Source: Weissella thailandensis (GTDB taxonomy: Bacteria > Bacillota > Bacilli > Lactobacillales > Lactobacillaceae). From it: a stretch of DNA of 42,824 nt. Position 1 is the stretch's first letter. Every line of letters begins with the position of its first letter. The translations under genes were made by a program, and so were the position numbers. Under the pieces are notes generated by a model that was given only the letters and a program-made list of their open reading frames with translations, did not search any database and was not told where the DNA came from. Location of the stretch: the NCBI RefSeq assembly GCF_005405465.1, contig NZ_BJEC01000019.1, positions 1 through 42,824 on the forward strand, read 5' to 3'. Positions 27,191 to 35,307 of the stretch are shown here, in pieces.

Positions 27191-27502
27191 TTATTCCCCA
27201 TGCTGCTTACCACGCAACACATGATCAACGTGTGCCAGGGTCTCATTAATAATATCCAATATATGCGGATCATTAAGCTGGTAATAACTATATTTTCCCT
27301 GTCTTTCAGCCATAACTAATTGATATTCACGTAATAGCGCTAAATTATGAGAAATAACCGACTGTTCAACACCTAATAGCTCACATAATTCATTAACACT
27401 CATTTTATTATTTTCTAGAACATAAAGCATTTGCACTCTCACAGGATTGCTCAATAACTTCATAATTTTGTTCATTTCGTTTAAATGTTCATCATCAATC
27501 AT
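27191..27502 (-). CDS. ArsR/SmtB-family metal-sensing repressor (CzrA-like)
   Basis: A 103-residue winged-helix repressor ([28 protein letters not shown]). Asp78, His80, His91 and His94 in the last helix reproduce the alpha5 zinc/cobalt site of CzrA with the same spacing (0, 2, 13, 16). The N-terminal cysteine cluster of CadC is absent. It probably represses itself and cadD through the palindromes at 28099-28140. Located 13 bases after cadD. Confidence 0.88.
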   Translation of the reverse strand: MIDDEHLNEMNKIMKLLSNPVRVQMLYVLENNKMSVNELCELLGVEQSVISHNLALLREYQLVMAERQGKYSYYQLNDPHILDIINETLAHVDHVLRGKQHGE

Positions 27503-27515
27503 TGCCACTCACTTT

Positions 27516-28079
27516 CTATAATAGTGCGATTAAATGACTAATTAACCCACTATCCCAAAATACATATACACCAATTAGGACATAACAAACTTTCATCAGT
27601 ACTTCACCATAACGATCCATTAGTTCAGTAATGACTTTCATATCTGCTACTAGCTTAACAATAAAAACAATAATAATGGTTAATAATGCGATAATTAAAA
27701 GGGCAAAGAAAAAGTTATTCAAGCTTGCACCTGCCATGACGGGCAAAAATATCGCTAGAACACAGCCCGCACAAACTGATAGATACGTTAATAATACTGT
27801 TAAAATAGGCGACTGCTTACTATTATTATTCTGTTCCTCATCATTATCATGAATAGCCATGTAAATTGGCAAAACACCTAATATTCCTAATACCCACTCT
27901 GGTAAAAATGCTGCTAACACTGCACCTGCAGAATAACTAGCTGTCAACAAAATAATAACACCAATCAAGTAACCCACGATAACTTGTGATATCTGATATT
28001 TCTTTAATAGAAATAATAGCATAAAAAAGAAATCAAAATTTACACCTAAAAAGGTAATAACCAATACCCCCAAATTCAT
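27516..28079 (-). CDS. cadD: CadD-family cadmium/cation exporter
   Basis: A 187-residue membrane protein with five or six helices; the start LGVLVITFLGVNFDFFFMLLF and the ...CAGCVLAIFLP helix fit the CadD family. It should lower cytoplasmic Cd or Zn. AGGAGGA precedes the ATG. It shares an operon with the ArsR sensor (cadD-cadX-like arrangement), which is often carried on mobile DNA. Confidence 0.87.
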   Translation of the reverse strand: MNLGVLVITFLGVNFDFFFMLLFLLKKYQISQVIVGYLIGVIILLTASYSAGAVLAAFLPEWVLGILGVLPIYMAIHDNDEEQNNNSKQSPILTVLLTYLSVCAGCVLAIFLPVMAGASLNNFFFALLIIALLTIIIVFIVKLVADMKVITELMDRYGEVLMKVCYVLIGVYVFWDSGLISHLIALL

Positions 28080-28098
28080 TAACCAATCCTCCTAATTT

Positions 28099-28140
28099 AA
28101 CACATGTTATTTTTAACATATGTAAATATTAACATGTGTT
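28099..28140 (-). promoter_or_regulatory. Operator cluster and promoter of cadD
   Basis: AACACATGTTA (28099-28109) and TAACATGTGTT (28130-28140) are perfect inverted copies; a third related palindrome TAACATATGTA (28114-28124) sits between. On the minus strand TTAACA-16-TATGTT can be read through the same bases, so bound ArsR protein would block RNA polymerase. Confidence 0.6.
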
Positions 28141-28151
28141 AAAAATAAAAA

Positions 28152-28182
28152 ACACTGATTAGCCATAAAAACTAATCAGTGT
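28152..28182 (-). terminator. Terminator after the hydratase pseudogene
   Basis: Perfect 11-bp stem (ACACTGATTAG with CTAATCAGTGT) around a 9-nt loop, then TTTTTTATTTTT on the minus strand, just upstream of the cadD operator. Confidence 0.85.
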
Positions 28183-28202
28183 CCCCATTAATGATTACCA
28201 TT

Positions 28203-29027
28203 TTAATCAGCAACAACATCAAAGAATACTGCACCTAATCCTTTGTTGAAAGTTGCCTTCCAGTTACCATCACCTAGTGATTCTGGTAGTAAGAACGTCC
28301 CACTTGAAACGCGTTGTCCAGCCTTTAAAGGCGTTCCTTGTTGCTCAAGCTTTTCAGCCAACCAATGAAGTGAATTTAATGGGTTACCTAGTACTTCTGA
28401 AGAAACACCATCTTTTAATTTCTCTCCATTATGGAATAATTCACATTTTACATCAGCAAGTTCATCAACATTGTTAAATAATTGATCTGCGTCCACTTCT
28501 TGACCATAAACGACATAGCCTCCAACCGCTGCGTCAGACATTACCATATACTTTGACAAGCTTGGTAACTAATCACTGAAACGTGAGTCAGGAACCTCAA
28601 CAGCTGGTGCAACCGTTGTCTTATGCAATAATTCCATCAATGAGTCAGTACTACTAAGGTCTTCCTTCGCTGTAAACAACATTTCGACCTCTGCTAATGG
28701 TTCCATTAAGTCACTTCGATATAATGTTGTCGGTGATGAAACAAAGTGGCTCTTAACTTGGGCACCATACAAGGGTGAATCTGAGTCAAACATGTCCTGG
28801 GTTTCCTGACTAGTAAGCGATACCTTGTAGCCACCAACTGCTTCATTTTTTAATTCAGTTAAATGACGCTGAACTTGGTACGCTGTCTCCTCATCAGTAA
28901 CAACCCCCTCGTAATCAGACTCCTGCAGTGGCTGGTGTGTCTGATAGGCACTAAATAAGTGTTCTGCTAATTTTTGTTCTGTCTGTGATAATTCTTTCGT
29001 TGATAATTCTGGCATTGATTGGTTCAT
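28203..29027 (-). pseudogene. 2-keto-4-pentenoate hydratase-like gene interrupted by an amber codon
   Basis: The frame from ATG 29027 encodes an MhpD-like protein of the fumarylacetoacetate hydrolase fold. It runs to ...VAPAVEVPDSRFSD, meets TAG at 28571-28569, and continues in the same frame as LPSLSKYMVMSDAAVGGYVVYG to a stop at 28203. The family usually has a Trp right after DSRF-(S/T)-D, so one TGG to TAG change explains it. Both halves together give a normal length (about 274). The T-box, ribosome site (GGAGGA) and terminator are all intact, so the lesion looks recent; read-through is possible. Confidence 0.85.
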
Positions 29028-29066
29028 AATTATATCCTCCATAGATACTCTTAGGCTCATCCCCAC

Positions 29067-29195
29067 CTATGTCAGACGTGTGAGGACAAATACATCATAT
29101 TTTACTAATACAAAATCATTAAAATGCCTTGTCAATTGCATCAAAAGATTAATCTGGCTTGGACTTTCCCCTGAGCCTTTAATCACCGATTCCAT
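29067..29195 (-). CDS. 42-aa ORF between the T-box and the hydratase gene
   Basis: ATG at 29195 follows AAAGGAGGTGA, the best ribosome site in the area. It encodes MESVIKGSGESPSQINLLMQ and continues to ...VFVLTRLT. It is the first ORF after the T-box terminator and ends 39 bases before the hydratase start. I do not recognise it. It may be a small protein, a coupling ORF, or the stump of a gene that the T-box once served. Confidence 0.45.
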   Translation of the reverse strand: MESVIKGSGESPSQINLLMQLTRHFNDFVLVKYDVFVLTRLT

Positions 29196-29240
29196 ATATC
29201 CTCACCTCCTTTAACCACTACTAATTATCATCAAATTAAA

Positions 29241-29515
29241 AAGCGTCCTTTTAACTATTTATTACAATAGCTAAAAGGACGCTCACGCGCGGTACCACCT
29301 TACTTTATAATGCCATCACTAGCACTACCTCATACGTACGATATTTACCATACGTTAACACAATAATGGGTGTACCCAATGTCATCTAACAAACTTTCAA
29401 CGACATAGCTCCGAGATGATTCCCATATTACTCACAAACTGTTTCACACCAACCAACAGTTCTCTGACTGTAAATTAAAATGGCATTTCTCTTCATAACT
29501 TTTTAATTTAAATTT
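29241..29515 (-). promoter_or_regulatory. T-box riboswitch, probable isoleucine specifier
   Basis: The motif AAGGTGGTACCGCG (29302-29288) is the T-box antiterminator sequence; UGGU fits a tRNA with discriminator A. A terminator with a near-perfect 13-bp stem (29241-29284) and TTTTT follows. Stem I carries the AGAGA and GTGTGAAA elements, and the lower stem GAGA/TCTC frames GGGAATCAT, giving ATC (Ile, 29420-29418) as the likely specifier, followed by A. The specifier is read by eye and needs folding. Confidence 0.85.
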
Positions 29516-29528
29516 AATTATTGGTGTT

Positions 29529-29557
29529 AATTTACACCTGATAATTTTAATTGTCAA
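29529..29557 (-). promoter_or_regulatory. Promoter of the T-box transcript
   Basis: TTGACA (29557-29552), 17-base spacer, TAAATT (29534-29529). Confidence 0.7.
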
Positions 29558-29589
29558 CTATTTTATATAAAAATCTGATACCAACAGGT

Positions 29590-30423
29590 TTACTCTTCAT
29601 AAGGAAGCGTTATTATCTTGGGTGATGTTTCGGGATCATGATTTACGATGGTCTCAATGATTTGACTATTATGTGACATTTGGTTAACCCAAGAAACTGA
29701 CATTGGTGCCCACTTTCGACTGACAGCAACACCTGGTGTCTTACGTTCAATGATTGATTTCTTAGCATAACCCGTATCTGACGCAAGCAAGACTGATTTA
29801 TTATCTGAACCGGTAATTAACATCGAAGTCAATCCTCGGCTGTGTCCAGGAGTAAAAATTAGTTGCACAGAACCATCATCAAATAGATCGAATGACTTAT
29901 GTGCCGGACCTAACTGGGTTTCATTAAATTTAAATGTTTTTACATTCACACCTTGCCACATTTTAGGAATGTATCTCAACTTATCATGATTAGCTGCTTG
30001 CCATTCTTCTTCACTAACCAAAATATTTTGAGCATCTTTAACTAGAGGCAAGCCGCTAGCATGATCGCTATGTAAGTGACTCAATATCAAATATTTAATA
30101 TCAGTGACCTTAAAGCCGAGTTCATTTAGCTGCTCTCTAACTGACCAACCCGCTGGTAAATAAGCTTGATTAATTTGTACTTGCAGACCTAATTCGGCCC
30201 ACTGGCTGGTACGAACTAACTCATTCCAACCAGTATCAACTAAGATCAATCCCTTGGGGTGTTCAATTAAATAACTTGAGACTGGTAACAGAATTTTATT
30301 TTTTTGGCTTCTAAATAAACCGGTATACGCCATCGGATTACGATAATCCTCATGGAAAGGTAATCCCCTATCAACTTTAACTAACCCTGTATGTAAAATG
30401 TAAATCTTAATTTCGCTACTCAT
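29590..30423 (-). CDS. Metallo-beta-lactamase-fold hydrolase (AHL-lactonase-like)
   Basis: A 277-residue protein with the dinuclear metal motif SHLHSDH (His116, His118, Asp120, His121), the later His in FTPGHSRG and Asp in LASDTGY. VDTGWNELV and YLILSHLHSDHASG resemble N-acyl homoserine lactonases (AiiA group), but the real substrate is unknown in this genus. ATG at 30423 overlaps the stop of the Rrf2-like gene by 8 bases, so they form an operon. A longer upstream start is possible but lacks a ribosome site. Confidence 0.85.
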   Translation of the reverse strand: MSSEIKIYILHTGLVKVDRGLPFHEDYRNPMAYTGLFRSQKNKILLPVSSYLIEHPKGLILVDTGWNELVRTSQWAELGLQVQINQAYLPAGWSVREQLNELGFKVTDIKYLILSHLHSDHASGLPLVKDAQNILVSEEEWQAANHDKLRYIPKMWQGVNVKTFKFNETQLGPAHKSFDLFDDGSVQLIFTPGHSRGLTSMLITGSDNKSVLLASDTGYAKKSIIERKTPGVAVSRKWAPMSVSWVNQMSHNSQIIETIVNHDPETSPKIITLPYEE

Positions 30424-30904
30424 CTTTATCCTCACTCTCTCCGTCAATAATTTCTTCCCAATTTATATAGCCATTTACATAATCCCGGTCAACTAAAAGT
30501 TGATCAATGGTAAATGCTGAAAGGTTTTCAAAAAATATGTTCTGAATCCTATCAATTTCATTTTCGAGCACTTGCTGTTTTTCCTGGATTACATCGGGTT
30601 CAATAAAAACTTTCTCTGCTAAGTTAGTGCTATCAAATAAATTTTCTTCTCCAACAACTGCATGATAAATATCTAACAGTGAAATCTGTTTAATACTTTT
30701 CGAACTTTTTAATCCCCCATATTTACCAGGCATACTATCGATTAACTTATTCTTGACTAATTTATTAGCAACTTTTTTTGTATATGTGTCGGATAATTGT
30801 AAACGAGAACTGATGGTTTTGCTGGATAAGGCAATATGATCTTTTTGGACAGCTAAAAGTAAGATGATACAAATTGATTGCTCAAAAATCGGTGGAATTT
30901 TCAT
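30416..30904 (-). CDS. Rrf2-family transcription regulator without Fe-S cysteines
   Basis: A 162-residue winged-helix protein: HIALSSKTISSRLQLSDTYTKKVANKLVKNKLIDSMPGKYGG is the Rrf2 DNA-binding region. The three-cysteine cluster of IscR/NsrR is missing (only one Cys, near the start), so it should sense something else, as YwnA/CymR-type members do. Promoter TTGTTT-17-TATAAT at 30961-30933. It probably controls itself and the overlapping hydrolase gene. Confidence 0.82.
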   Translation of the reverse strand: MKIPPIFEQSICIILLLAVQKDHIALSSKTISSRLQLSDTYTKKVANKLVKNKLIDSMPGKYGGLKSSKSIKQISLLDIYHAVVGEENLFDSTNLAEKVFIEPDVIQEKQQVLENEIDRIQNIFFENLSAFTIDQLLVDRDYVNGYINWEEIIDGESEDKDE

Positions 30905-31051
30905 ACTTTTTCTCCTTGTTTAATGTGGATACATTATATCTCTTATCTCTATTAAAAACAAGAAAACTAACCTAAATCCTAGCCATCGTCTAAACAGGAA
31001 ATTCCAAGGGGTGTTAGTTCATCAACAAAATTTTAATAAGTGCCAATTTTT

Positions 31052-31606
31052 TTACAAAGCAGACAAGATATCTCGCAACACACCATTTTTATAAAACATC
31101 TGGCGTTGAAATTTAGATCTTTCACTTTCAACAGCTTGCATTGCTTGATCAGAAATTTGTTTCTTTATAATCTCTTTTTCAGCATCTTTAGCCGCCTGTA
31201 CCTCTGAAATCAGGTTTAACAAAGCATAATAATAACCCAAAAACCAACCATTAAAATAAGGCATGACAACACTCTCAACCACTAATTGATTATTATGATG
31301 GTCAGTGACGGCATGATATTCTTCTGCCAACATACTATTGATTTGGACATTCAATTCTTTGTGCTGCTCAGTCGCCAATAATCTCTTGAAATCATCACTT
31401 GCAGCGTGCTCTACATTATCAATCCAGGTCGCTGGTTGATTTTCTGCCTGAACACCTTCACTCAGACCAACAATCAGTAAATAAGCTGCTTTATAGCCTC
31501 GTTGCATTCCCAATTCTAATACCGGCTTTAAAATAGCATTTAATTGTTTCGTATCCAGGGTGGCATTAATTGTCGTTAATGTCTGTTTCAAGTCATCTTT
31601 TAACAT
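31052..31606 (-). CDS. Hypothetical protein, 184 aa
   Basis: Not recognised. Start chosen at ATG 31606 (MLKDDLKQTLTT) because AGGAAA is just upstream; the longer frame runs through the pepC terminator. The protein is soluble and helical with no membrane segment. Blocks such as GMQRGYKAAYLLIVGLSEG and YFNGWFLGYYYALLNLISEVQ are notable. Located after pepC in the same direction, but a terminator separates them. Confidence 0.7.
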   Translation of the reverse strand: MLKDDLKQTLTTINATLDTKQLNAILKPVLELGMQRGYKAAYLLIVGLSEGVQAENQPATWIDNVEHAASDDFKRLLATEQHKELNVQINSMLAEEYHAVTDHHNNQLVVESVVMPYFNGWFLGYYYALLNLISEVQAAKDAEKEIIKKQISDQAMQAVESERSKFQRQMFYKNGVLRDILSAL

Positions 31607-31663
31607 AATTTCCTCATTGCTTTTCACTTTTTGATAATTACTATAGCATAAATCATGAATAAC

Positions 31664-31705
31664 TAAAAAACCGAAAAAGTCCATCATTGATTGGACTTCT
31701 TCGGT
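31664..31705 (-). terminator. Terminator after pepC
   Basis: 13-position stem (31670-31682 with 31693-31705, one mismatch), followed by TTTTTT on the minus strand. Confidence 0.85.
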
Positions 31706-31719
31706 CAATTTAAAAACTG

Positions 31720-33054
31720 TTATGCTAATGCACCCATTGGATCCCATGGTGCTAATTCTTTAGGTTCGCTATTTTCATAGATATCACGTAGTTCATCAGG
31801 AAGGTACTCCTTCTTAATAACAACTTGATACGTAAATTGGTCAAACCATTCATCAGACATTGTAAAGTAACCCTCGTGGCCATTCTTATCACCCCACGAG
31901 TTCTCAACCTTCCACTTTGTAGGCTTGCCGTCTACAAGGTCAACACCGGTTAAGACCATTGCATGAGTCATCAATGAATCACCATAGTCCAAGCGTTCTG
32001 CCTTAGTCATACTGAAATCGATATCGAACAAGCTATCCTCATCATACAATTCAGTATCCATTAAACCAGCTTCACGATCTAACTTTGGTCCCATATCAAC
32101 ACCAAACCAAACGTTCTCACCCGCAGAAAGCTGCTTAATAGCTAATTCCTTAAATGTTGCTAGATCAAGATTCAAGTGCTTAACATCACGGCCGCCAACG
32201 ACAGAACCTAACATGCTAACACCGTACGTTTGTTTGTATGGCTTATCATCAGTTGGCGCATTGATAATTGAAATATAGTCACTAAGATTCCAGCCGACAT
32301 ACTTCTTGAAAAAGTCTTGTGGTGTAATACCTTGCTCACGATGGAATTCGTCATCCTTATCACGGAATGAAAAATCAAATGTCAAAGGTGGTTCACCAAA
32401 TGTTAATGACAACATGTGGTAGTTTTCTTTATTGAACGCCGCAAGCTTGGCTGATACTTCATCATCAGTAGCATTCTGGGCAACTAATTGACGCAATGCA
32501 ATGGCATCTTTACGTAACTTACCGTTGAACAAACGGTTAAGTTCAGCAGAGTGAGATGATGCTTGTGATTCTGGGAAAGCTGATTGTGGTACAACACCAT
32601 ATTTTTCAATGATGGCAACAATCATATCCCATTGGCCACCATCTTGTTGTGGTGTCGCTAACAAGAAGCTCACTTCACGGTCAGTTGTTGGCTTATCTGC
32701 GGTTGCCAAAATATTATTATAGAAATAATTTGCCTTCTCTAACTTATCCCAGAAGAATGTGTAACTTTGTGATAATTCAAAGTCGCCTGGCAAACCATGC
32801 GTTGACTTCATATCATGACGCATTGTGTTTAATGCGGCAAACATCCAGCAACGTCCTGATCGCAACTGATTAGCAACTGGTGAACTTTCCAAATCAACAC
32901 TAAATGTTGGTGTCAATTCACCAGCACGTTGATTATCACGTGCTGACTTTAAGATACCATTAGTGGTAATAGCACCACGTAAAACTTCTGACTTAGAACT
33001 TTCATTGACAGATTTTTTAAATGCTGCTAATTGTTCTTGGGTAATTTCACTCAT
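31720..33054 (-). CDS. pepC: Aminopeptidase C (bleomycin hydrolase family)
   Basis: A 444-residue cytosolic cysteine aminopeptidase that trims peptides taken up from protein-rich media. Catalytic Cys69 is in RSGRCWMFAALN, the His in LMTHAMVLTG and the Asn in VENSWGD. The C-terminus ends ...PMGALA, consistent with the auto-inserting tail that limits the enzyme to aminopeptidase action. AAGGTGG precedes the ATG. Confidence 0.97.
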   Translation of the reverse strand: MSEITQEQLAAFKKSVNESSKSEVLRGAITTNGILKSARDNQRAGELTPTFSVDLESSPVANQLRSGRCWMFAALNTMRHDMKSTHGLPGDFELSQSYTFFWDKLEKANYFYNNILATADKPTTDREVSFLLATPQQDGGQWDMIVAIIEKYGVVPQSAFPESQASSHSAELNRLFNGKLRKDAIALRQLVAQNATDDEVSAKLAAFNKENYHMLSLTFGEPPLTFDFSFRDKDDEFHREQGITPQDFFKKYVGWNLSDYISIINAPTDDKPYKQTYGVSMLGSVVGGRDVKHLNLDLATFKELAIKQLSAGENVWFGVDMGPKLDREAGLMDTELYDEDSLFDIDFSMTKAERLDYGDSLMTHAMVLTGVDLVDGKPTKWKVENSWGDKNGHEGYFTMSDEWFDQFTYQVVIKKEYLPDELRDIYENSEPKELAPWDPMGALA

Positions 33055-33129
33055 TTTTTAACCACCTTTTTCTAATAATCACTTAAGTTTATCGCTTTCG
33101 CCACTATTATGCAATGTGACACAGATCTG

Positions 33130-34806
33130 CTACGAAATGTTAATTCGGTAAGAACGGTAAACATAACCCTTCGATTGCAAGTTTGAAAGCTCAACATTAA
33201 ATACTTGATAACCATCACGAGTTACTTCGATAATATTAGAAGCATCCCCATTCTTGGCATTTAAATAACCAAAGTCAATTAAGGAATTACCATTATCTAG
33301 TTGTCGATTTGAACCAATTCGGTCAGTAAAATTAGCTTCACCTAATGCTTGACCATATGACCGGACTTCTTTGGCAGTCATCGTCTTCAAATCAATTTTT
33401 AACTCACGACCAGCTGAATACTTACCTGACGTCTTTTTATCACCATATGAAACGGCATAATTATTATCATAGAATGAAATCGTTTCCTGACCATCTTTTT
33501 GTGAACCAGCTATCACGCGAGCATCATGCTGACCACCATTAATCGTAGTGCCCTTTGCATAACTCAAAGCATGTTTCTGCCACTTCTTTGGCCAATCAGT
33601 TTTATCACGCCCTGATAGAATCCAAACCGGTTGCATGGTCTTATAGTTAAACTTCATAATCAAATCTTGGTGACGTGAAGAAATGATAATGCTGTTATCC
33701 TTTTTATCATAATTAATCGCATTTTGGTGTAACCAGTCAACCTTACCATCAGAACGCTTTGTTGCATCATATTGAGCATAAGTATCCATTGGGAAAATAC
33801 GCTTAAAGTCAATCACGCGGGCAACTTTACCGGTTTTACGATTAATTTCAACCATTGTATCCTCAATAAACTTCGAACCATCAGAAACTGTGGCTAACAA
33901 GTTACCATTTGGTAATTCGATCACATCATGATGAATAGCAGTTGTTTCACCATCTGACTTATTCTTAGCCTTTAGGTTCTCAGTTGATGATGTTTTATTA
34001 CTGAATTGGTAGTTCCGATAAATCTTACCCAAATAATTGGTCTCAACTAAATCATTATAAACAAGCTTACTATTATCTTGCTTACGAAGAATCAACAAAT
34101 GACCATTCTTCAATGTTTTAAAAATATGTTGATTATATTCCGTTGAAAACCAACGAATCTGTCCATCCGCATCAATCGCAAACGGTTCTTTGGTTGTTCG
34201 GGTAAAGACCGTTAAACCATTTTGTCCAATGGCCATTTGTTTTTTATCAGCCATCTTCACATTAATATTTACATCAGCCAAAGCCTTAGGTAATGGTTGG
34301 GTTTGCATCTCAACTGTTTTCTTTTCGACACGACCATCTTTATAAGTAATTGTAAATTCGACCTTATTAGCCGTATTTGCATATAGCCCTACCACATTAA
34401 TGCGGTGCTTTTTTGTATTTTTGTTTGTACTATTAGTAATCGACGTACCACTCGACTTACCAACAACGGTGTAACTTACCTTTGCAGCTTCATCGGTATG
34501 AAAAATCGCCAAAGCCGTTAGTGGTGATGTTTTATACGGATTTGTTTTCACAAACATATTATCAGTTGTATAACTGTTATCTTTTTCTGCCTGTGAATAT
34601 TTCTTTTCTAGATTATCTTGTTCAGAAATCAATTTATTACTTAAATGAACACCTAGATTAGACTTAATTTGTGTATTCGTTAATAGCTTTGGATGACTTT
34701 CACGATATACCTTGTGTCCATAAAAGCCACCGATACCTACCAAAATAATAATAATCAATCCCCAAATCCAGCGGGACCATTTTTTATGCTTCATTTTTTT
34801 ACCCAT
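33130..34806 (-). CDS. Membrane-anchored arylsulfotransferase (ASST) family protein
   Basis: A 558-residue protein with one N-terminal membrane anchor (residues 12-30), an Ig-like N-domain (to about 190) and a beta-propeller: TTAIHHDVIELPNGNLLATV, WLHQNAINYDKKDNSIIISSRHQDLIMKF, GGQHDARVIAG. These histidine-containing blocks match the ASST family, which moves sulfate between phenols in other bacteria. Donor and acceptor here are unknown. ATG at 34806 follows AAGGAG. Two candidate RNAs lie upstream. Confidence 0.85.
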   Translation of the reverse strand: MGKKMKHKKWSRWIWGLIIIILVGIGGFYGHKVYRESHPKLLTNTQIKSNLGVHLSNKLISEQDNLEKKYSQAEKDNSYTTDNMFVKTNPYKTSPLTALAIFHTDEAAKVSYTVVGKSSGTSITNSTNKNTKKHRINVVGLYANTANKVEFTITYKDGRVEKKTVEMQTQPLPKALADVNINVKMADKKQMAIGQNGLTVFTRTTKEPFAIDADGQIRWFSTEYNQHIFKTLKNGHLLILRKQDNSKLVYNDLVETNYLGKIYRNYQFSNKTSSTENLKAKNKSDGETTAIHHDVIELPNGNLLATVSDGSKFIEDTMVEINRKTGKVARVIDFKRIFPMDTYAQYDATKRSDGKVDWLHQNAINYDKKDNSIIISSRHQDLIMKFNYKTMQPVWILSGRDKTDWPKKWQKHALSYAKGTTINGGQHDARVIAGSQKDGQETISFYDNNYAVSYGDKKTSGKYSAGRELKIDLKTMTAKEVRSYGQALGEANFTDRIGSNRQLDNGNSLIDFGYLNAKNGDASNIIEVTRDGYQVFNVELSNLQSKGYVYRSYRINIS

Positions 34807-34913
34807 CTCTACTCCTTCTTTGTCTAAGAATATATATTTAACATCTAAACTAAATGATTGCACTATCCAAATCAAGATTTATCCTAAAAATTAGATTTTT
34901 CTTATGAATATAA

Positions 34914-35085
34914 CAAAAACGCCTATCTGGGCAAGATAGACGTTTTTGGATCAAGCTGTTCATTATACATAAACAGCGATCTATTAAGGAGTAGGTTGTT
35001 TAAAGCGTAATTCTTTAAACGATTAGGTAAATTTCTATGAGTGTGGGCTGTTGATAGGAATGGGCTTTCCTTATCAACAATACTT
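34914..35085 (-). ncRNA. Candidate structured RNA with anti-SD loop, upstream of the sulfotransferase
   Basis: Minus-strand segment with three stems: TGTTGATA-GGAA with TTCC-TATCAACA (35080-35050), GTTTAAAG with CTTTAAAC (about 35020-34998), GCTGTT with AACAGC (34978-34956), and a 14-position terminator (34915-34928 with 34934-34947, then TTTTTG). Between stems two and three lies single-stranded CCTACTCCTTA, complementary to ribosome sites. No strong own promoter; TATAAG near 35091 is a weak -10. It could be an sRNA or the 3' part of a leader. Confidence 0.45.
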
Positions 35086-35153
35086 ATAATAAAGGCACCG
35101 ACTTAAATAAAATATAAACCTGACTAAAATTAACCTTTAATTTGAAAAACCAT

Positions 35154-35249
35154 CAAAAAAAGTGGCATTGGTCACACCCATAAGGTAACGCAAAACCACT
35201 GTCCATCATCTATTTAAGAGTAGAAAATATGAATAAGGTTGATGACTTA
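35154..35249 (-). ncRNA. Candidate small RNA downstream of uppP
   Basis: Promoter TTGAGT-16-TATACT (35282-35255) predicts a start near 35248. About 95 bases later the stem AGTGG/CCACT (35200-35196 with 35165-35161), with an inner GTTAC/GTGAC pairing, is followed by TTTTTTT. No ORF with a ribosome site is inside. No family recognised. Confidence 0.5.
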
Positions 35250-35254
35250 CATTC

Positions 35255-35282
35255 AGTATAGCATAAAGAATGATAAACTCAA
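35255..35282 (-). promoter_or_regulatory. Promoter of the candidate small RNA
   Basis: TTGAGT (35282-35277), 16-base spacer, TATACT (35260-35255), directly after the uppP stop codon. Confidence 0.7.
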
Positions 35283-35307
35283 TCATTTTTCTAATTAATA
35301 TCTAATT

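Larger units (their letters stand above)
34807..35307. other. 500-base gene-free region between uppP and the arylsulfotransferase gene
   Basis: No protein gene. On the minus strand it contains a promoter, a hairpin-terminated segment (35154-35249) and a second structured segment ending in a strong terminator (34914-35085). See the separate entries. Confidence 0.6.
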
